DNA of 64,000 nt. It comes from Blastococcus sp. Marseille-P5729 (GTDB taxonomy: Bacteria > Actinomycetota > Actinomycetes > Mycobacteriales > Antricoccaceae). The notes below the pieces were generated by a model. That model did not search any database. It was not told the DNA's origin and saw only the letters and a program-made list of their open reading frames with translations. Shown in pieces: positions 16,241-25,275 of the stretch. How positions within the stretch are numbered: position 1 is the first letter of the stretch; the number at the start of each line of letters is the position of its first letter. The position numbers were made by a program, and so were the translations under genes. Location: NCBI RefSeq assembly GCF_900292035.1, contig NZ_OMPO01000002.1:310001-374000 (forward strand), written 5' to 3'.

Positions 16241-16324
16241 ACGTGACGCACTCAACGAGTCCTAACCCACCGCAGGTGGGATGACGTGAAGGTGAGCGGG
16301 TGGTGCCGCGTTAAAGTGCATGAC

Positions 16325-17935
16325 GTGACCGATACCGCTAATGACGCACCTGAGATCGACCTGTCCACGACGGCGGGCAAGATCGCGGACCTCGAGCGCC
16401 GCAAGGCCGAGGTCGCCAACGCCGGTTCTGACCGCGCCGTGGAGAAACAGCACGCGCGCGGCAAGAAGACCGCCCGCGAGCGCATCGAGATGCTGCTCGA
16501 CCCCGGAACGTTCATCGAGATGGACAAGTACGCCCGCCACCGCTCCACCGCCTTCGGCCAGGAGAAGAACCGGCCGTACGGCGACGGCGTGGTGACCGGC
16601 TACGGCACCATCGAGGGCCGTCAGGTCGCGATCTTCGCCCAGGACTTCACCGTCTTCGGCGGCTCGCTCGGCGAGGTGTTCGGCGAGAAGATCGTGAAGG
16701 TCATGGACTTCGCGATGAAGATCGGCTGCCCGGTCATCGGCCTGAACGACTCCGGTGGCGCCCGCATCCAGGAGGGCGTCGTCTCGCTCGGCCTGTACGG
16801 CGAGATCTTCCGCCGCAACGTGTGGGCCTCCGGCGTCATCCCGCAGATCTCGGTCATCATGGGCCCCTGCGCCGGCGGCGCCGTCTACTCCCCCGCGATC
16901 ACCGACTTCACGGTCATGGTCGACCAGACCTCGCACATGTTCATCACCGGCCCGGACGTCATCAAGACCGTCACCGGTGAGGACGTCGGCTTCGAGGAGC
17001 TCGGCGGGGCCAAGACGCACAACACCAAGTCCGGTGTCGCGCACTACATGGGCACCGACGAGGAAGAGGCCATCGAGTACGTCAAGGCGCTGCTGTCCTA
17101 TCTGCCCTCGAACAACCTCGACACGCCGCCGGAGTTCGAAGGCCACGGCGAGGACCTCACCGGTCGCGAAGAGGACCTCTGGCTCGACACCGCCATCCCA
17201 GACTCGCCAAACACGCCGTACGACATGAAGCAGATCATCGAGCACGTCGTGGACGACGGCGAGTACCTCGAGGTCCAGCCGATGTTCGCCCCCAACATCC
17301 TGTGCGGGTTCGCGCGCATCGACGGCCAGGCGGTCGGCGTGGTCGGCAACCAGCCGATGCAGTTCGCCGGGACCCTCGACATCGACGCCTCGGAGAAGGC
17401 CGCCCGGTTCGTGCGCACCTGCGATGCCTTCAACGTCCCGGTCGTGACCTTCGTCGACGTCCCCGGGTTCCTGCCCGGCACCAGCCAGGAGTGGAACGGC
17501 ATCATTCGCCGCGGCGCCAAGCTGATCTACGCCTACGCCGAGGCCACCGTCCCCAAGGTCACCGTCATCACCCGCAAGGCGTACGGCGGCGCGTACGACG
17601 TCATGGGCTCCAAGCACCTGGGCGCCGACATCAACCTGTCGTGGCCGACCGGCCAGATCGCCGTCATGGGCGCGCAGGGCGCGGTCAACATCCTGCACCG
17701 CAACACCCTCAAGAAGGTCCAGGACGAAGGCGGCGACATCGAGGCCAAGCGCAAGGAGCTCATCGACGAGTACGACCAGCATCTGGCCAACCCGTACATC
17801 GCGGCCGAGCGCGGCTACATCGACACCGTCATCAACCCGCAGAACACCCGCATGAACATCACGCGGGCGCTGCGGGCGCTGAAGAACAAGCGCGAGACGC
17901 TGCCGCCGAAGAAGCACGGGAACATCCCGCTGTGA
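16325..17935 (+). CDS. accD5: Acyl-CoA carboxylase beta (carboxyltransferase) subunit, AccD5/PccB-type
   Basis: 536 residues from GTG 16325; starts at 16286 or 16316 are possible, but similarity begins at [18 protein letters not shown]. The enzyme transfers the carboxyl group from biotin to propionyl- or acetyl-CoA, giving (methyl)malonyl-CoA. Both crotonase-like halves are present: [17 protein letters not shown] and [14 protein letters not shown] in the N-half, and [27 protein letters not shown] in the C-half. It ends in [10 protein letters not shown] like M. tuberculosis AccD5. The stop overlaps the accE5 start by 4 bp. The order accD5-accE5-maf-accA3 next to birA is conserved in mycobacteria. 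Confidence 0.94.
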   Translation: MTDTANDAPEIDLSTTAGKIADLERRKAEVANAGSDRAVEKQHARGKKTARERIEMLLDPGTFIEMDKYARHRSTAFGQEKNRPYGDGVVTGYGTIEGRQVAIFAQDFTVFGGSLGEVFGEKIVKVMDFAMKIGCPVIGLNDSGGARIQEGVVSLGLYGEIFRRNVWASGVIPQISVIMGPCAGGAVYSPAITDFTVMVDQTSHMFITGPDVIKTVTGEDVGFEELGGAKTHNTKSGVAHYMGTDEEEAIEYVKALLSYLPSNNLDTPPEFEGHGEDLTGREEDLWLDTAIPDSPNTPYDMKQIIEHVVDDGEYLEVQPMFAPNILCGFARIDGQAVGVVGNQPMQFAGTLDIDASEKAARFVRTCDAFNVPVVTFVDVPGFLPGTSQEWNGIIRRGAKLIYAYAEATVPKVTVITRKAYGGAYDVMGSKHLGADINLSWPTGQIAVMGAQGAVNILHRNTLKKVQDEGGDIEAKRKELIDEYDQHLANPYIAAERGYIDTVINPQNTRMNITRALRALKNKRETLPPKKHGNIPL

Positions 17936-18216
17936 CCGAGAACCAGCCGGCCGATCCCGACCACCCAGACGCCACCGCAGTCGCCGACCCCGCCGCCGAG
18001 CAGGCAGAGCAGCCCAAGCCGTTCTTCGTCGTCGAGTCCGGAAACCCCACCGCCGAGGAGATCGCGGCGCTCACCGTCGTCCTCGCGGCCGCCGCGAGCG
18101 GCGATGAGCAGCCGGCCCCCGCGCCCGTCAGTGGCTGGGCCAGCCCATCTCGGATGATGCGATCGATCGGCACCGCCGGGTTCGGTGGCTGGCGCGCGGA
18201 GTACCAACCCCGATGA
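17932..18216 (+). CDS. accE5: Acyl-CoA carboxylase epsilon subunit
   Basis: 94 residues from GTG 17932, overlapping the accD5 stop by 4 bp. The epsilon subunit is a small actinobacterial protein that binds and stimulates the alpha-beta carboxylase complex. The N-terminal 30 residues are Ala/Asp/Pro-rich. The conserved part is [20 protein letters not shown], and the protein ends in a tryptophan-containing segment ([22 protein letters not shown]) as in other family members. Its stop overlaps the maf start by 4 bp. The gene is short, but context and motif make it firm. Confidence 0.9.
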   Translation: MTENQPADPDHPDATAVADPAAEQAEQPKPFFVVESGNPTAEEIAALTVVLAAAASGDEQPAPAPVSGWASPSRMMRSIGTAGFGGWRAEYQPR

Positions 18217-18830
18217 GATTCGTGCTCGCCTCTCGCTCACCGGCGCGTCTGGCCACCCTCCAGGCCGCCGGCATCGAGCCCGAGGTGCTCGTCTCGGACG
18301 TCGACGAGGACTCATTGCTCGCGGGGATGCCCGACGCATCGCCGCAGCAGAAGGTCATCGCGCTGGCCGAGGCGAAGGCTCGCGAGGTGTCTGCCCAGAT
18401 CGGGCCGGACGCCGGCGAGGCGGTCGTCATCGCCTGCGACTCGATGTTCGAGATGGACGGCGAGGTCCGCGGCAAGCCTGCCGACGCGCAGGACGCCGTC
18501 CGCCGGCTGCGGCAGATGCGCTCCAACCACGGCACGCTGCACACCGGCCACCACGTCATCGCCGGGGAGCGGTCGGCCAGCGCCGCGGCCAGCACCGAGG
18601 TGCACATCGGGCCGATGACCGACGAGGAGATCGCGGCGTACGTCGCGACCGGCGAGCCGCTGCACGTCGCCGGCTCGTTCACCATCGATGGTCTCGGTGG
18701 CTGGTTCATCGAGAAGCTCGAGGGCGATCACACCAACGTGGTCGGCATCAGTCTTCCGCTGGTCCGCCGGATGCTGCTCGATCTCGATATAGATATCACT
18801 CAATACTTCAACAAGCTGTCTTACGCATAG
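18213..18830 (+). CDS. maf: Maf family nucleotide pyrophosphatase
   Basis: 205 residues. Maf proteins hydrolyse canonical and modified nucleoside triphosphates to monophosphates and limit misincorporation. The N-terminus [20 protein letters not shown] contains the S-R-S-P-A-R signature. [17 protein letters not shown] supplies the catalytic Asp, and [17 protein letters not shown] is the usual C-terminal motif. The ATG overlaps accE5 by 4 bp, and accA3 follows after 19 bp, so it is embedded in the carboxylase operon. This placement is conserved in actinobacteria, although no functional link to carboxylation is known. Confidence 0.93.
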   Translation: MRFVLASRSPARLATLQAAGIEPEVLVSDVDEDSLLAGMPDASPQQKVIALAEAKAREVSAQIGPDAGEAVVIACDSMFEMDGEVRGKPADAQDAVRRLRQMRSNHGTLHTGHHVIAGERSASAAASTEVHIGPMTDEEIAAYVATGEPLHVAGSFTIDGLGGWFIEKLEGDHTNVVGISLPLVRRMLLDLDIDITQYFNKLSYA

Positions 18831-18849
18831 CACAAGGAAAGGGCACATC

Positions 18850-20643
18850 ATGCCGGAGACCTCCATCAAGAAGGTGCTCGTCGCGAACCGCGGCGAGATC
18901 GCCGTACGTGTCATTCGCGCCGCGAAGGACGCGGGCATCGCCTCCGTCGCGGTCTACGCCGACCCCGACCGCGACGCCCCGTTCGTGCGGATGGCCGACG
19001 AGGCGATCGCCCTCGGCGGCGCGACCTCAGCCGAGAGCTACCTGGTCATGGAGAAGATCATCGATGCCGCGAAGCAGACCGGCGCCGACGCGATCCACCC
19101 CGGCTACGGCTTCCTCTCCGAGAACGCCAACTTCGCCCAAGCGGTCATCGACGCCGACCTGATCTGGATCGGTCCGTCGCCGAAGGCGATCGAGGCCCTC
19201 GGTGACAAGGTCACCGCCCGTCACATCGCCACCGAGGCCGGCGCACCACTGGTCCCGGGCACCAACGACCCGGTGAGCGGCCCGGATGAGGTCGTCGCGT
19301 TCGCCGAGGAGCACGGTCTGCCGGTCGCGATCAAGGCCGCCTTCGGCGGTGGCGGCCGCGGCCTGAAGGTCGCCCGCACCATGGAGGAGATCCCCGAGCT
19401 GTTCCACTCCGCCGTCCGCGAGGCCGAGACCGCCTTCGGCCGCGGCGAGTGCTTCGTTGAGCGCTTCCTCGACAAGCCGCGGCACGTCGAGGCCCAGGTG
19501 CTGGCCGACCAGCACGGCAACGTGATTGTCGTCGGCACCCGCGACTGCTCGCTGCAGCGCCGCAACCAGAAGTTGGTCGAGGAGGCGCCCGCGCCGTTCC
19601 TGACCCCGGAGCAGCGCGAGAACATCCACAGCGCCGCGAAGAAGATCTGCCTAGGTGCCGGCTACTACGGCGCCGGCACGTGCGAGTTCCTCGTCGGCCA
19701 GGATGGCGTCATCTCCTTCCTCGAGGTCAACACTCGCCTGCAGGTCGAGCACCCGGTCACCGAGGAGACCACCGGGTTCGACCTCGTGCGTGAGCAGTTC
19801 GCCATCGCCGAGGGCAAGAAGCTGCCCTACACCGAGGATCCCGAGCCGCGCGGGCACTCCTTCGAGTTCCGCATCAACGGTGAGGACGCCGGCCGCGGCT
19901 TCCTGCCCGCGCCGGGCACCGTCACCAAGCTCGTCGAGCCCTCGGGCCCGGGCGTGCGGATGGACTTCGGCGTCGAGACCGGCTCGGTCATCGGCGGGCA
20001 GTTCGACTCGCTGCTGGGCAAGCTGATCGTCACCGGCAAGGACCGCACCCAGGCGCTGGAGCGCTCGCGTCGCGCGCTGGACGAGCTGCAGGTCGAGGGC
20101 ATGGCGACCGTCATCCCGTTCCACCGCGCGATCGTCCGCGACCCGGCCTTCACCGCCCCCGACAAGGACGGCAAGCCGTCTGAGGGCTTCGACGTCCACA
20201 CCCGCTGGATCGAGACGGAGTACGACAACCAGGTGGAGCCCTTCACCGCTCCCGGCGAGGCCGGCGAAGAGGAGGAGCCGCGCCAGAAGGTCGTCGTCGA
20301 GGTCGGCGGCAAGCGCGTCGAGGTCTCGCTGCCCGGCGACATGTCCTTCGGCGGCGGTGGCGGCAAGAAGAAGGCCGCGAAGAAGCGCAAGGTCGGCGGC
20401 GGCAGCGGGTCGGCGGCGTCCGGCGACTCAGTCACCGCCCCGATGCAGGGCACCATCGTCAAGATCGCCGTCGAGGACGGTCAGACCGTCGCCGAGGGCG
20501 ACCTGGTCGTCGTCCTCGAGGCGATGAAGATGGAGAACCCGGTGGCGGCACACAAGGCCGGTGTCATCAGCGGCCTCACCGGGGAGCCCGGCACCTCGGT
20601 CACCCAGGGCACCGTGATCTGCGAGATCAAGGACGCCGAGTAG
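18850..20643 (+). CDS. accA3: Biotin carboxylase / biotin carboxyl carrier (acyl-CoA carboxylase alpha) AccA3-type
   Basis: 597 residues. The N-terminal biotin carboxylase begins [24 protein letters not shown]-grasp motifs follow ([12 protein letters not shown] near residue 168, [17 protein letters not shown] near 297). A lysine/glycine-rich linker ([14 protein letters not shown]) then leads to the carrier domain with EAMKMEN, whose biotinylated lysine is residue 560. It carboxylates biotin with ATP and bicarbonate and passes the group to AccD-type beta subunits. The modifying ligase BirA is encoded 5 kb upstream. The operon ends at a strong hairpin (20674-20734). Confidence 0.96.
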   Translation: MPETSIKKVLVANRGEIAVRVIRAAKDAGIASVAVYADPDRDAPFVRMADEAIALGGATSAESYLVMEKIIDAAKQTGADAIHPGYGFLSENANFAQAVIDADLIWIGPSPKAIEALGDKVTARHIATEAGAPLVPGTNDPVSGPDEVVAFAEEHGLPVAIKAAFGGGGRGLKVARTMEEIPELFHSAVREAETAFGRGECFVERFLDKPRHVEAQVLADQHGNVIVVGTRDCSLQRRNQKLVEEAPAPFLTPEQRENIHSAAKKICLGAGYYGAGTCEFLVGQDGVISFLEVNTRLQVEHPVTEETTGFDLVREQFAIAEGKKLPYTEDPEPRGHSFEFRINGEDAGRGFLPAPGTVTKLVEPSGPGVRMDFGVETGSVIGGQFDSLLGKLIVTGKDRTQALERSRRALDELQVEGMATVIPFHRAIVRDPAFTAPDKDGKPSEGFDVHTRWIETEYDNQVEPFTAPGEAGEEEEPRQKVVVEVGGKRVEVSLPGDMSFGGGGGKKKAAKKRKVGGGSGSAASGDSVTAPMQGTIVKIAVEDGQTVAEGDLVVVLEAMKMENPVAAHKAGVISGLTGEPGTSVTQGTVICEIKDAE

Positions 20644-20673
20644 CACCGGCGCCGTCCAGCCTCACGCAATAAC

Positions 20674-20734
20674 CTTCTGCGGGGCAGTGGCGCACGCGAT
20701 CTGTTGATTAGCGTGCTCCACTGCCCCGCAGAAG
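20674..20734. repeat. Intergenic hairpin, dispersed family A, copy 2 (possible terminator)
   Basis: Perfect 17-bp arms, CTTCTGCGGGGCAGTGG (20674-20690) and its complement (20718-20734). After one mismatch a second stem GCACGC/GCGTGC closes a 13-nt loop ending in GATTA. It lies between the convergent accA3 and monooxygenase genes and could stop transcription both ways. The same core recurs at 13426-13486 and 33921-33983. Confidence 0.85.
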
Positions 20735-20760
20735 TGTTCTCGGACGCCGAGTAACGCCGG

Positions 20761-22398
20761 CTACGACAGCTTGAAGCCGTGGTAGTTGCCGGCGAGCGCG
20801 ATGCCCTCGCAGATGGCCGCGTAGGTGTCATGGCCGCCGACGAACGGCATGAAAACCCGCTCCTTGCCGGGAATGTTCGCGCCCATGTACCAGGAGTTCG
20901 CCTGCGGCATGAGCGTGCCCGCGGCGATGTCGTTGTTCGCCCGGACCCACTGCTCCTCTGCCTCCGGACGCGCCTCGATGCGGCTGAGCCCGGCGTCCCG
21001 CATGCCTTCGAGCAGCCGGCTGAGCCAGTCGACGTGGTACTCGATCGAGGTCATCATGTTCGTGAGCACGGACGGCGACTGCGGTCCGGTGATCATGAAC
21101 AGGTTCGGATAGCCGCTGCTGGTGAGCCCGAGGTAGGTCTGCGGGCCGTGCGCCCACTTGTCCTTCAGCTTCTCGCCTCCGGCGGTGATGTCGATGCTCG
21201 TGATCGCGCCGGTCATCGCATCGAACCCGGTGGCCAGGATGATGACGTCATGCTCGCGCAGCTTTCCGCCGGCGACGATTCCGTTCTCGACGAACTTCTC
21301 GATCGGCTGTTCGCGGATGTCGACCAGCTCGACGTTGTCCTGGTTGTAGACCTCGAAGTAGCCGGTGTCGACGCACATCCGCTTGCTGGCGATCGGGTAC
21401 GTGGTCGGCAGCAGCTTCTCGGCCACCTTCGGATCCTTCACCCGTTCCCGGATCTTCTCCCGGAGGTACTCCGCGAACGTGTCGTTGGTCTGCGGGTTCA
21501 GCAGGATGTCGCCGTACGCAAAGCCGAAGGCCAGTCCGCCGTACTCGTAGAACTTGTCCTGCTGCGCGCGCACCTCGTCGGGCGACAGGTCAGCGGCGTG
21601 CACGTTCGCCCTCTGCCCGTCGTCGAAACCAACCTTGGCCGCAAAGTCCTTGGTGCGGATCTCGTCGTAGTTGGCCTTGACCTTCTGGCGGTCCTCGTCG
21701 GTCAGCTCGTGGTTGTGCGCGGGCATCGAGAAGGACGGCGTCCGCTGGTAGACCGTGAGCTCGCCGACCTCGGGGCCGATGGCGGTGATCGTCTGCAGGC
21801 CGGAGGATCCGGTGCCGATGACGCCGACCTTCTTGCCCTTGAGGTCCGGGGCGTCCTTCGGGTAGCTCGAGGTGTAGTAGAGCTCGCCCTTGAAGTCCTC
21901 CAGCCCGTCGAACTTCGGCTTCTGCGGTACCGACAGGGTGCCGGTGGCGAGGATGACGTGGCGGCAGGTGACCGGCTCGCCGGGATCGGTCGTGACGGTC
22001 CAGGTGCGCGCGTCCTCGTCCCAGTCCATCGCGCTCACGCGCGTGGAGAAGCTGATGTCCTTGCGCAGGTCGAAACGCTCGGCGACGTGCTGCGCGTACT
22101 TCAGCAGCTCGGGCTGGGGCGAGTACCGCTCCTTCCAGTCCCACTCCTGCTGCAGGTCCTTGTCGAAGCTGAAGGAGTAGTGGTGCGACTCGATGTCGAC
22201 CCGGGCGCCTGGATAGCGGTTCCAGAACCAGGTGCCTCCGACGTCGTCGCCGGTCTCGTAGACGTGGGCGCTCATACCCAACTGGCGCAGCCTGTGCAGC
22301 TGATACATGCCGGCGAAGCCGGCGCCGACGATGACGACGTCGTAGTCGACGTCCGCCGGCGTTGCCTTGGTCTGTTCAGTAGCGATCATCGCGGTCAT
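20761..22398 (-). CDS. FAD/NADPH monooxygenase, Baeyer-Villiger-like
   Basis: 545 residues. Two Rossmann motifs are present: VVIVGAGFAGMYQ (FAD, near residue 21) and VGVIGTGSSGLQTI (NADPH). The BVMO signature GGTWFWNRYPGARVD is intact. The second BVMO fingerprint FxGxxxHxxxWP appears as FKGELYYTSSYP (169-180), with Tyr at the usual His (175) and Trp (179) positions. The protein should oxidise a ketone to an ester or lactone, or act as a related FMO. The gene starts 7 bp after an esterase gene, so the two are probably co-transcribed and could cleave a ketone by oxidation followed by ester hydrolysis. The substrate is unknown. Confidence 0.86.
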   Translation of the reverse strand: MTAMIATEQTKATPADVDYDVVIVGAGFAGMYQLHRLRQLGMSAHVYETGDDVGGTWFWNRYPGARVDIESHHYSFSFDKDLQQEWDWKERYSPQPELLKYAQHVAERFDLRKDISFSTRVSAMDWDEDARTWTVTTDPGEPVTCRHVILATGTLSVPQKPKFDGLEDFKGELYYTSSYPKDAPDLKGKKVGVIGTGSSGLQTITAIGPEVGELTVYQRTPSFSMPAHNHELTDEDRQKVKANYDEIRTKDFAAKVGFDDGQRANVHAADLSPDEVRAQQDKFYEYGGLAFGFAYGDILLNPQTNDTFAEYLREKIRERVKDPKVAEKLLPTTYPIASKRMCVDTGYFEVYNQDNVELVDIREQPIEKFVENGIVAGGKLREHDVIILATGFDAMTGAITSIDITAGGEKLKDKWAHGPQTYLGLTSSGYPNLFMITGPQSPSVLTNMMTSIEYHVDWLSRLLEGMRDAGLSRIEARPEAEEQWVRANNDIAAGTLMPQANSWYMGANIPGKERVFMPFVGGHDTYAAICEGIALAGNYHGFKLS

Positions 22399-22405
22399 CT
22401 TCAGT

Positions 22406-23386
22406 TCACCTCTTGGTCGTCAGGAACTGGTCGATCTTCTGCGCCACGAGGTCCATTCCCGCGGCGTATCCCGGAAGGATGTTGGCCATCTGGAAGAAGG
22501 CGTGCATCTGGCCGGCGGCTGTCTCCATCTCGACCTCGTTGCCCGCCTCCCTCAGCTTCTCGGCGTACTCCTTGCCTTCGTCGAAGAGCGGATCGTGCTC
22601 GGCGAGGTAGACGAACGCCGGCGGCAGATCCGCCAGGTTCTCGTGGCGGATCGGAGATATATCGGGAGTCTTGCGCTTCTCGACGTCCGGCTCGTAGTGG
22701 TTGAAGAACCACTCCATCAGCTGCTTGTCGAGCAGCAGCTGGTTTTCCGGCGCGTTGTACGACGGGCGCTCGAAGTCGCAGTCGGTCGCCGGGTACACCA
22801 GCACCTGGTAGTCGATCGTGGGTCCGCTGCGGTCCCGCGCGCGCTGCGCCATGACCGCGCTGAGGTTGCCGCCGGCGCTGTCCCCCGCGACGATCAACGG
22901 CGCACCCTCCGGGGCCAGCTCGGCCCGGTGCGCGTCGACCCACTCCAGCGCGGCGTACGAGTCGTCCACGGCCGCCGGGAAGGGATGCTCCGGCGCCTTG
23001 CGGTAGTTGACCATCACGACGGTGCAGCCGGTCTTCTCGACCAGCTGACGCCCCACGGTGTCGTACTGCAGGTCGATGTCGCCGAGGACCCAGCCGCCGC
23101 CGTGGTAGTACACGATGATCGCCTTCGGATCGCCCTTGGGCTTGAGGACACGGGCGCGGAAGGTGCCGCCGTCGCCATCCAGCTCGAGGTTGCGTACCTC
23201 GCCGACGTCCGGTCCGGGCCCGCTCATGCCGGCGAAGATCGGCCCGGTCATCCGCGCCATCGCCGGGGTCTGCTCATAGAGCGGCGGGGGGCCGCCCCCG
23301 GCCCTCGCTGCCAGGAACTGCTGCGGTGCTTCATCTATCGCCCTGCTTGTGACCCAAGCAACAGTTGACCCGGCTGTCAACACCAC
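22406..23386 (-). CDS. Alpha/beta-hydrolase, HSL (hormone-sensitive lipase) family esterase
   Basis: 326 residues from GTG 23386; no better in-frame start precedes the conserved region, so the first ~15 residues are uncertain. The oxyanion motif YYHGGGWVLGD and nucleophile GDSAGGN (Ser 170) define HSL/type IV esterases. Late EHDPLFDEG and GQMHAFFQM supply the Asp and His of the triad. It is the upstream partner of the monooxygenase gene (7 bp apart; the FMO ribosome-binding site GAGGTGA overlaps the esterase end). It is 40-50% similar by eye to the second esterase at 24300-25232, suggesting duplication around the heme oxygenase gene. Confidence 0.88.
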   Translation of the reverse strand: MVLTAGSTVAWVTSRAIDEAPQQFLAARAGGGPPPLYEQTPAMARMTGPIFAGMSGPGPDVGEVRNLELDGDGGTFRARVLKPKGDPKAIIVYYHGGGWVLGDIDLQYDTVGRQLVEKTGCTVVMVNYRKAPEHPFPAAVDDSYAALEWVDAHRAELAPEGAPLIVAGDSAGGNLSAVMAQRARDRSGPTIDYQVLVYPATDCDFERPSYNAPENQLLLDKQLMEWFFNHYEPDVEKRKTPDISPIRHENLADLPPAFVYLAEHDPLFDEGKEYAEKLREAGNEVEMETAAGQMHAFFQMANILPGYAAGMDLVAQKIDQFLTTKR

Positions 23387-23416
23387 CGGTCGGCGTCCGG
23401 ACTAGTGGTCTTTGCG

Positions 23417-23434
23417 TTAGTTAGGCTAACCTAA
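23417..23434. promoter_or_regulatory. DtxR/IdeR-type iron box
   Basis: TTAGTTAGGCTAACCTAA contains the 14-bp core TTAGGCTAACCTAA of the DtxR/IdeR consensus, with the left half-site one base short. It lies 89 bp upstream of the heme oxygenase start and 30 bp upstream of the divergent esterase start. In corynebacteria heme oxygenase genes are iron-repressed by DtxR, so iron control is the likely role here. Confidence 0.75.
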
Positions 23435-23523
23435 GCGTGCCCCTGCCGACGTTCATCTGATGCCGGTGCCGTCCTCGCCGTCCACCGAGGTCAGCGCGGT
23501 CGCAACCAGGAAGTCATCGACGC

Positions 23524-24144
23524 ATGCTGTTCACCGACAAGCTCAAGGCACTGACCGACGACGCCCATCAGGACGCCGAGCAGTCGGTCTTCATCACCCG
23601 GCTGCTCCAGGGCGAGGAGTCTGCTGCCGCGTACGCCCGCCTGGTCACCGAGTACCTCCCGCTGTACGACGGACTCGAGCACGCCGCGCGCGCGACCCGC
23701 CAGGCGCGTCCGATGAGCGAGTTCTTCGATGCCCGCCTCGAGCGCACCCCGGCACTACGCAGCGATCTCGCGGTCCTCGGCGTCTCGGACCCGGCCCCTC
23801 CCCTGCCGGCGACCTCGGCGTACGTCGACCGCATCGCCTCCTTCGCGACCGACGAGCCGGTGCGGGTCCTGGCACATCACTACCTGCGCTACCTCGGAGA
23901 CCTCTCGGGCGGGCAGGTGATCGGACGTCTGGTCCAGCGCCACTACGGCATCCCGGACGACGCCCTGCGGGTCTGGGACTTCTCCGCGGTCGGCAAGAGC
24001 AAGCCGTACAAGGACGCCTACCGCGACAAGCTGAACATCTGCTTGTCGGCGTCCGAGCAGGACGTGTTCGTCGAGGAGTGCCTACACGGCTATCGCCTGG
24101 CCCGCGAGCTGTTCGAGGATCTAGCCGCGGCTCCGGTCGGCTGA
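23524..24144 (+). CDS. hmuO: Heme oxygenase (biliverdin-producing)
   Basis: 206 residues, typical of HO-1-type bacterial heme oxygenases. The enzyme opens heme to biliverdin, CO and Fe2+. The proximal heme ligand is predicted as His 15 in LTDDAHQDAEQ. The distal-helix signature YLGDLSGGQVIGR is present near residue 121. Arg/Lys residues near the C-terminal ECLHGYRLARELFEDL complete the fold. An iron box at 23417-23434 implies expression under iron limitation. No heme uptake genes lie in the window. ATG 23524 gives the normal LFTDKLKALT start. Confidence 0.93.
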   Translation: MLFTDKLKALTDDAHQDAEQSVFITRLLQGEESAAAYARLVTEYLPLYDGLEHAARATRQARPMSEFFDARLERTPALRSDLAVLGVSDPAPPLPATSAYVDRIASFATDEPVRVLAHHYLRYLGDLSGGQVIGRLVQRHYGIPDDALRVWDFSAVGKSKPYKDAYRDKLNICLSASEQDVFVEECLHGYRLARELFEDLAAAPVG

Positions 24145-24299
24145 TCGACCGGTCCCCAGGGACGGCAGTACGCCTCACCGCCGCCCCTCGATAGTGCAGC
24201 GACAGCGGCGCCCGGCTGGATGTCTGTCAACGAGGGCCTGCTCATCACCCACCGCAGCGCGGATCCGCAGCGTAATGGCAGCGCCTCGCTGGGACGGGC

Positions 24300-25232
24300 C
24301 TAGCCGAGCTGGCTGTTCAGCCAGTCACTGACACGGCTCATCCCGACCTCGTAACCGGGGAGCATCTTGTACATCTGGAAGAAGATGTGCATCTGTCCTT
24401 CGGCCACCGAGGTCTCGACCGGAACGCCGGCCGCAGCCAGGGCATCGGCGTAGTCGCGGCCCTCGGCGATCAGCGGGTCGTACTCGGCCAGCAGCACGTA
24501 TGCCGGCGGCAGGCCGGTGAAATCGAGACGTCGCAGCGGGGCGGCCTCAACAGTTCCCCGGTCACGCTCATCGGGCAGGTACTGCTGATGGAACCACTCC
24601 ATCGCGGGCATGCTCAGCAGCAGCTGGTTCTCCGGCGCAGAGTACTCCGGTCGGCCGAAGTCGTTGTCGGTCGCCGGATAGACCAGCACCTGCCCGTCCA
24701 GGTGCGGGCCACCGCGATCGAGCGCCCGGTGCGTCATGACCGCCGCGAGGTTCCCACCTGCCGAGTCGCCCGCGATGAACAGCTTGGCGCCTGCTCTCGC
24801 CAGCTCGCCACGGCGCGCGTCGACCCACTGAAGTGCGCTCCAGCAGTCCTCGATCCCTTTCGGGAAGGGGTTCTCCGGCGCCTTCCGGTAGTTCACGAGG
24901 ACGACGGTGCAGTCGGTGCGCGTGGCGAGGTCCCGGCCGACGGCGTCGTACTGGTGGTCGATGTCGCCGATCACGAACCCGCCGCCGTGGATGTAGAGCA
25001 CGATCCCGCGCGGCTGCTCGGACGGCGTCAGGATCTTCAGCCGGACCTCGTCGCCGTCGTACGTGCTGATCCGCTCCTCGCGGGCGTCGTGCACCTCCGG
25101 CCCCGGGCCCGACATCGGGCCCATGGCGGCATGGCCCGCGCGGGCGTCGTCCGGCGTCCCCTCCCAGATCGGCGGGCGGCCGGCTTCGATGAAGGCGGCG
25201 ATGAGCTGTTGGGAGGCGTCGTCCAGAGGCAT
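24300..25232 (-). CDS. Second HSL-family esterase
   Basis: 310 residues from ATG 25232 (MPLDDASQQLIAAF); an upstream in-frame start adds only low-complexity residues. Motifs: YIHGGGFVIGD, GDSAGGN (Ser 157), AEYDPLIAEG and GQMHIFFQM for the catalytic triad. Its sequence aligns along its whole length with the esterase at 22406-23386, including MSGPGP and ENQLLL blocks, so the two look like paralogues. The gene stands between the heme oxygenase gene (convergent) and the Ntn-hydrolase gene, and may be transcribed with the latter (43-bp gap). Confidence 0.88.
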   Translation of the reverse strand: MPLDDASQQLIAAFIEAGRPPIWEGTPDDARAGHAAMGPMSGPGPEVHDAREERISTYDGDEVRLKILTPSEQPRGIVLYIHGGGFVIGDIDHQYDAVGRDLATRTDCTVVLVNYRKAPENPFPKGIEDCWSALQWVDARRGELARAGAKLFIAGDSAGGNLAAVMTHRALDRGGPHLDGQVLVYPATDNDFGRPEYSAPENQLLLSMPAMEWFHQQYLPDERDRGTVEAAPLRRLDFTGLPPAYVLLAEYDPLIAEGRDYADALAAAGVPVETSVAEGQMHIFFQMYKMLPGYEVGMSRVSDWLNSQLG

Positions 25233-25275
25233 GCGCAGACCCTCGCACCCCGGCCCACCGCCGTCAAGCACCGTC

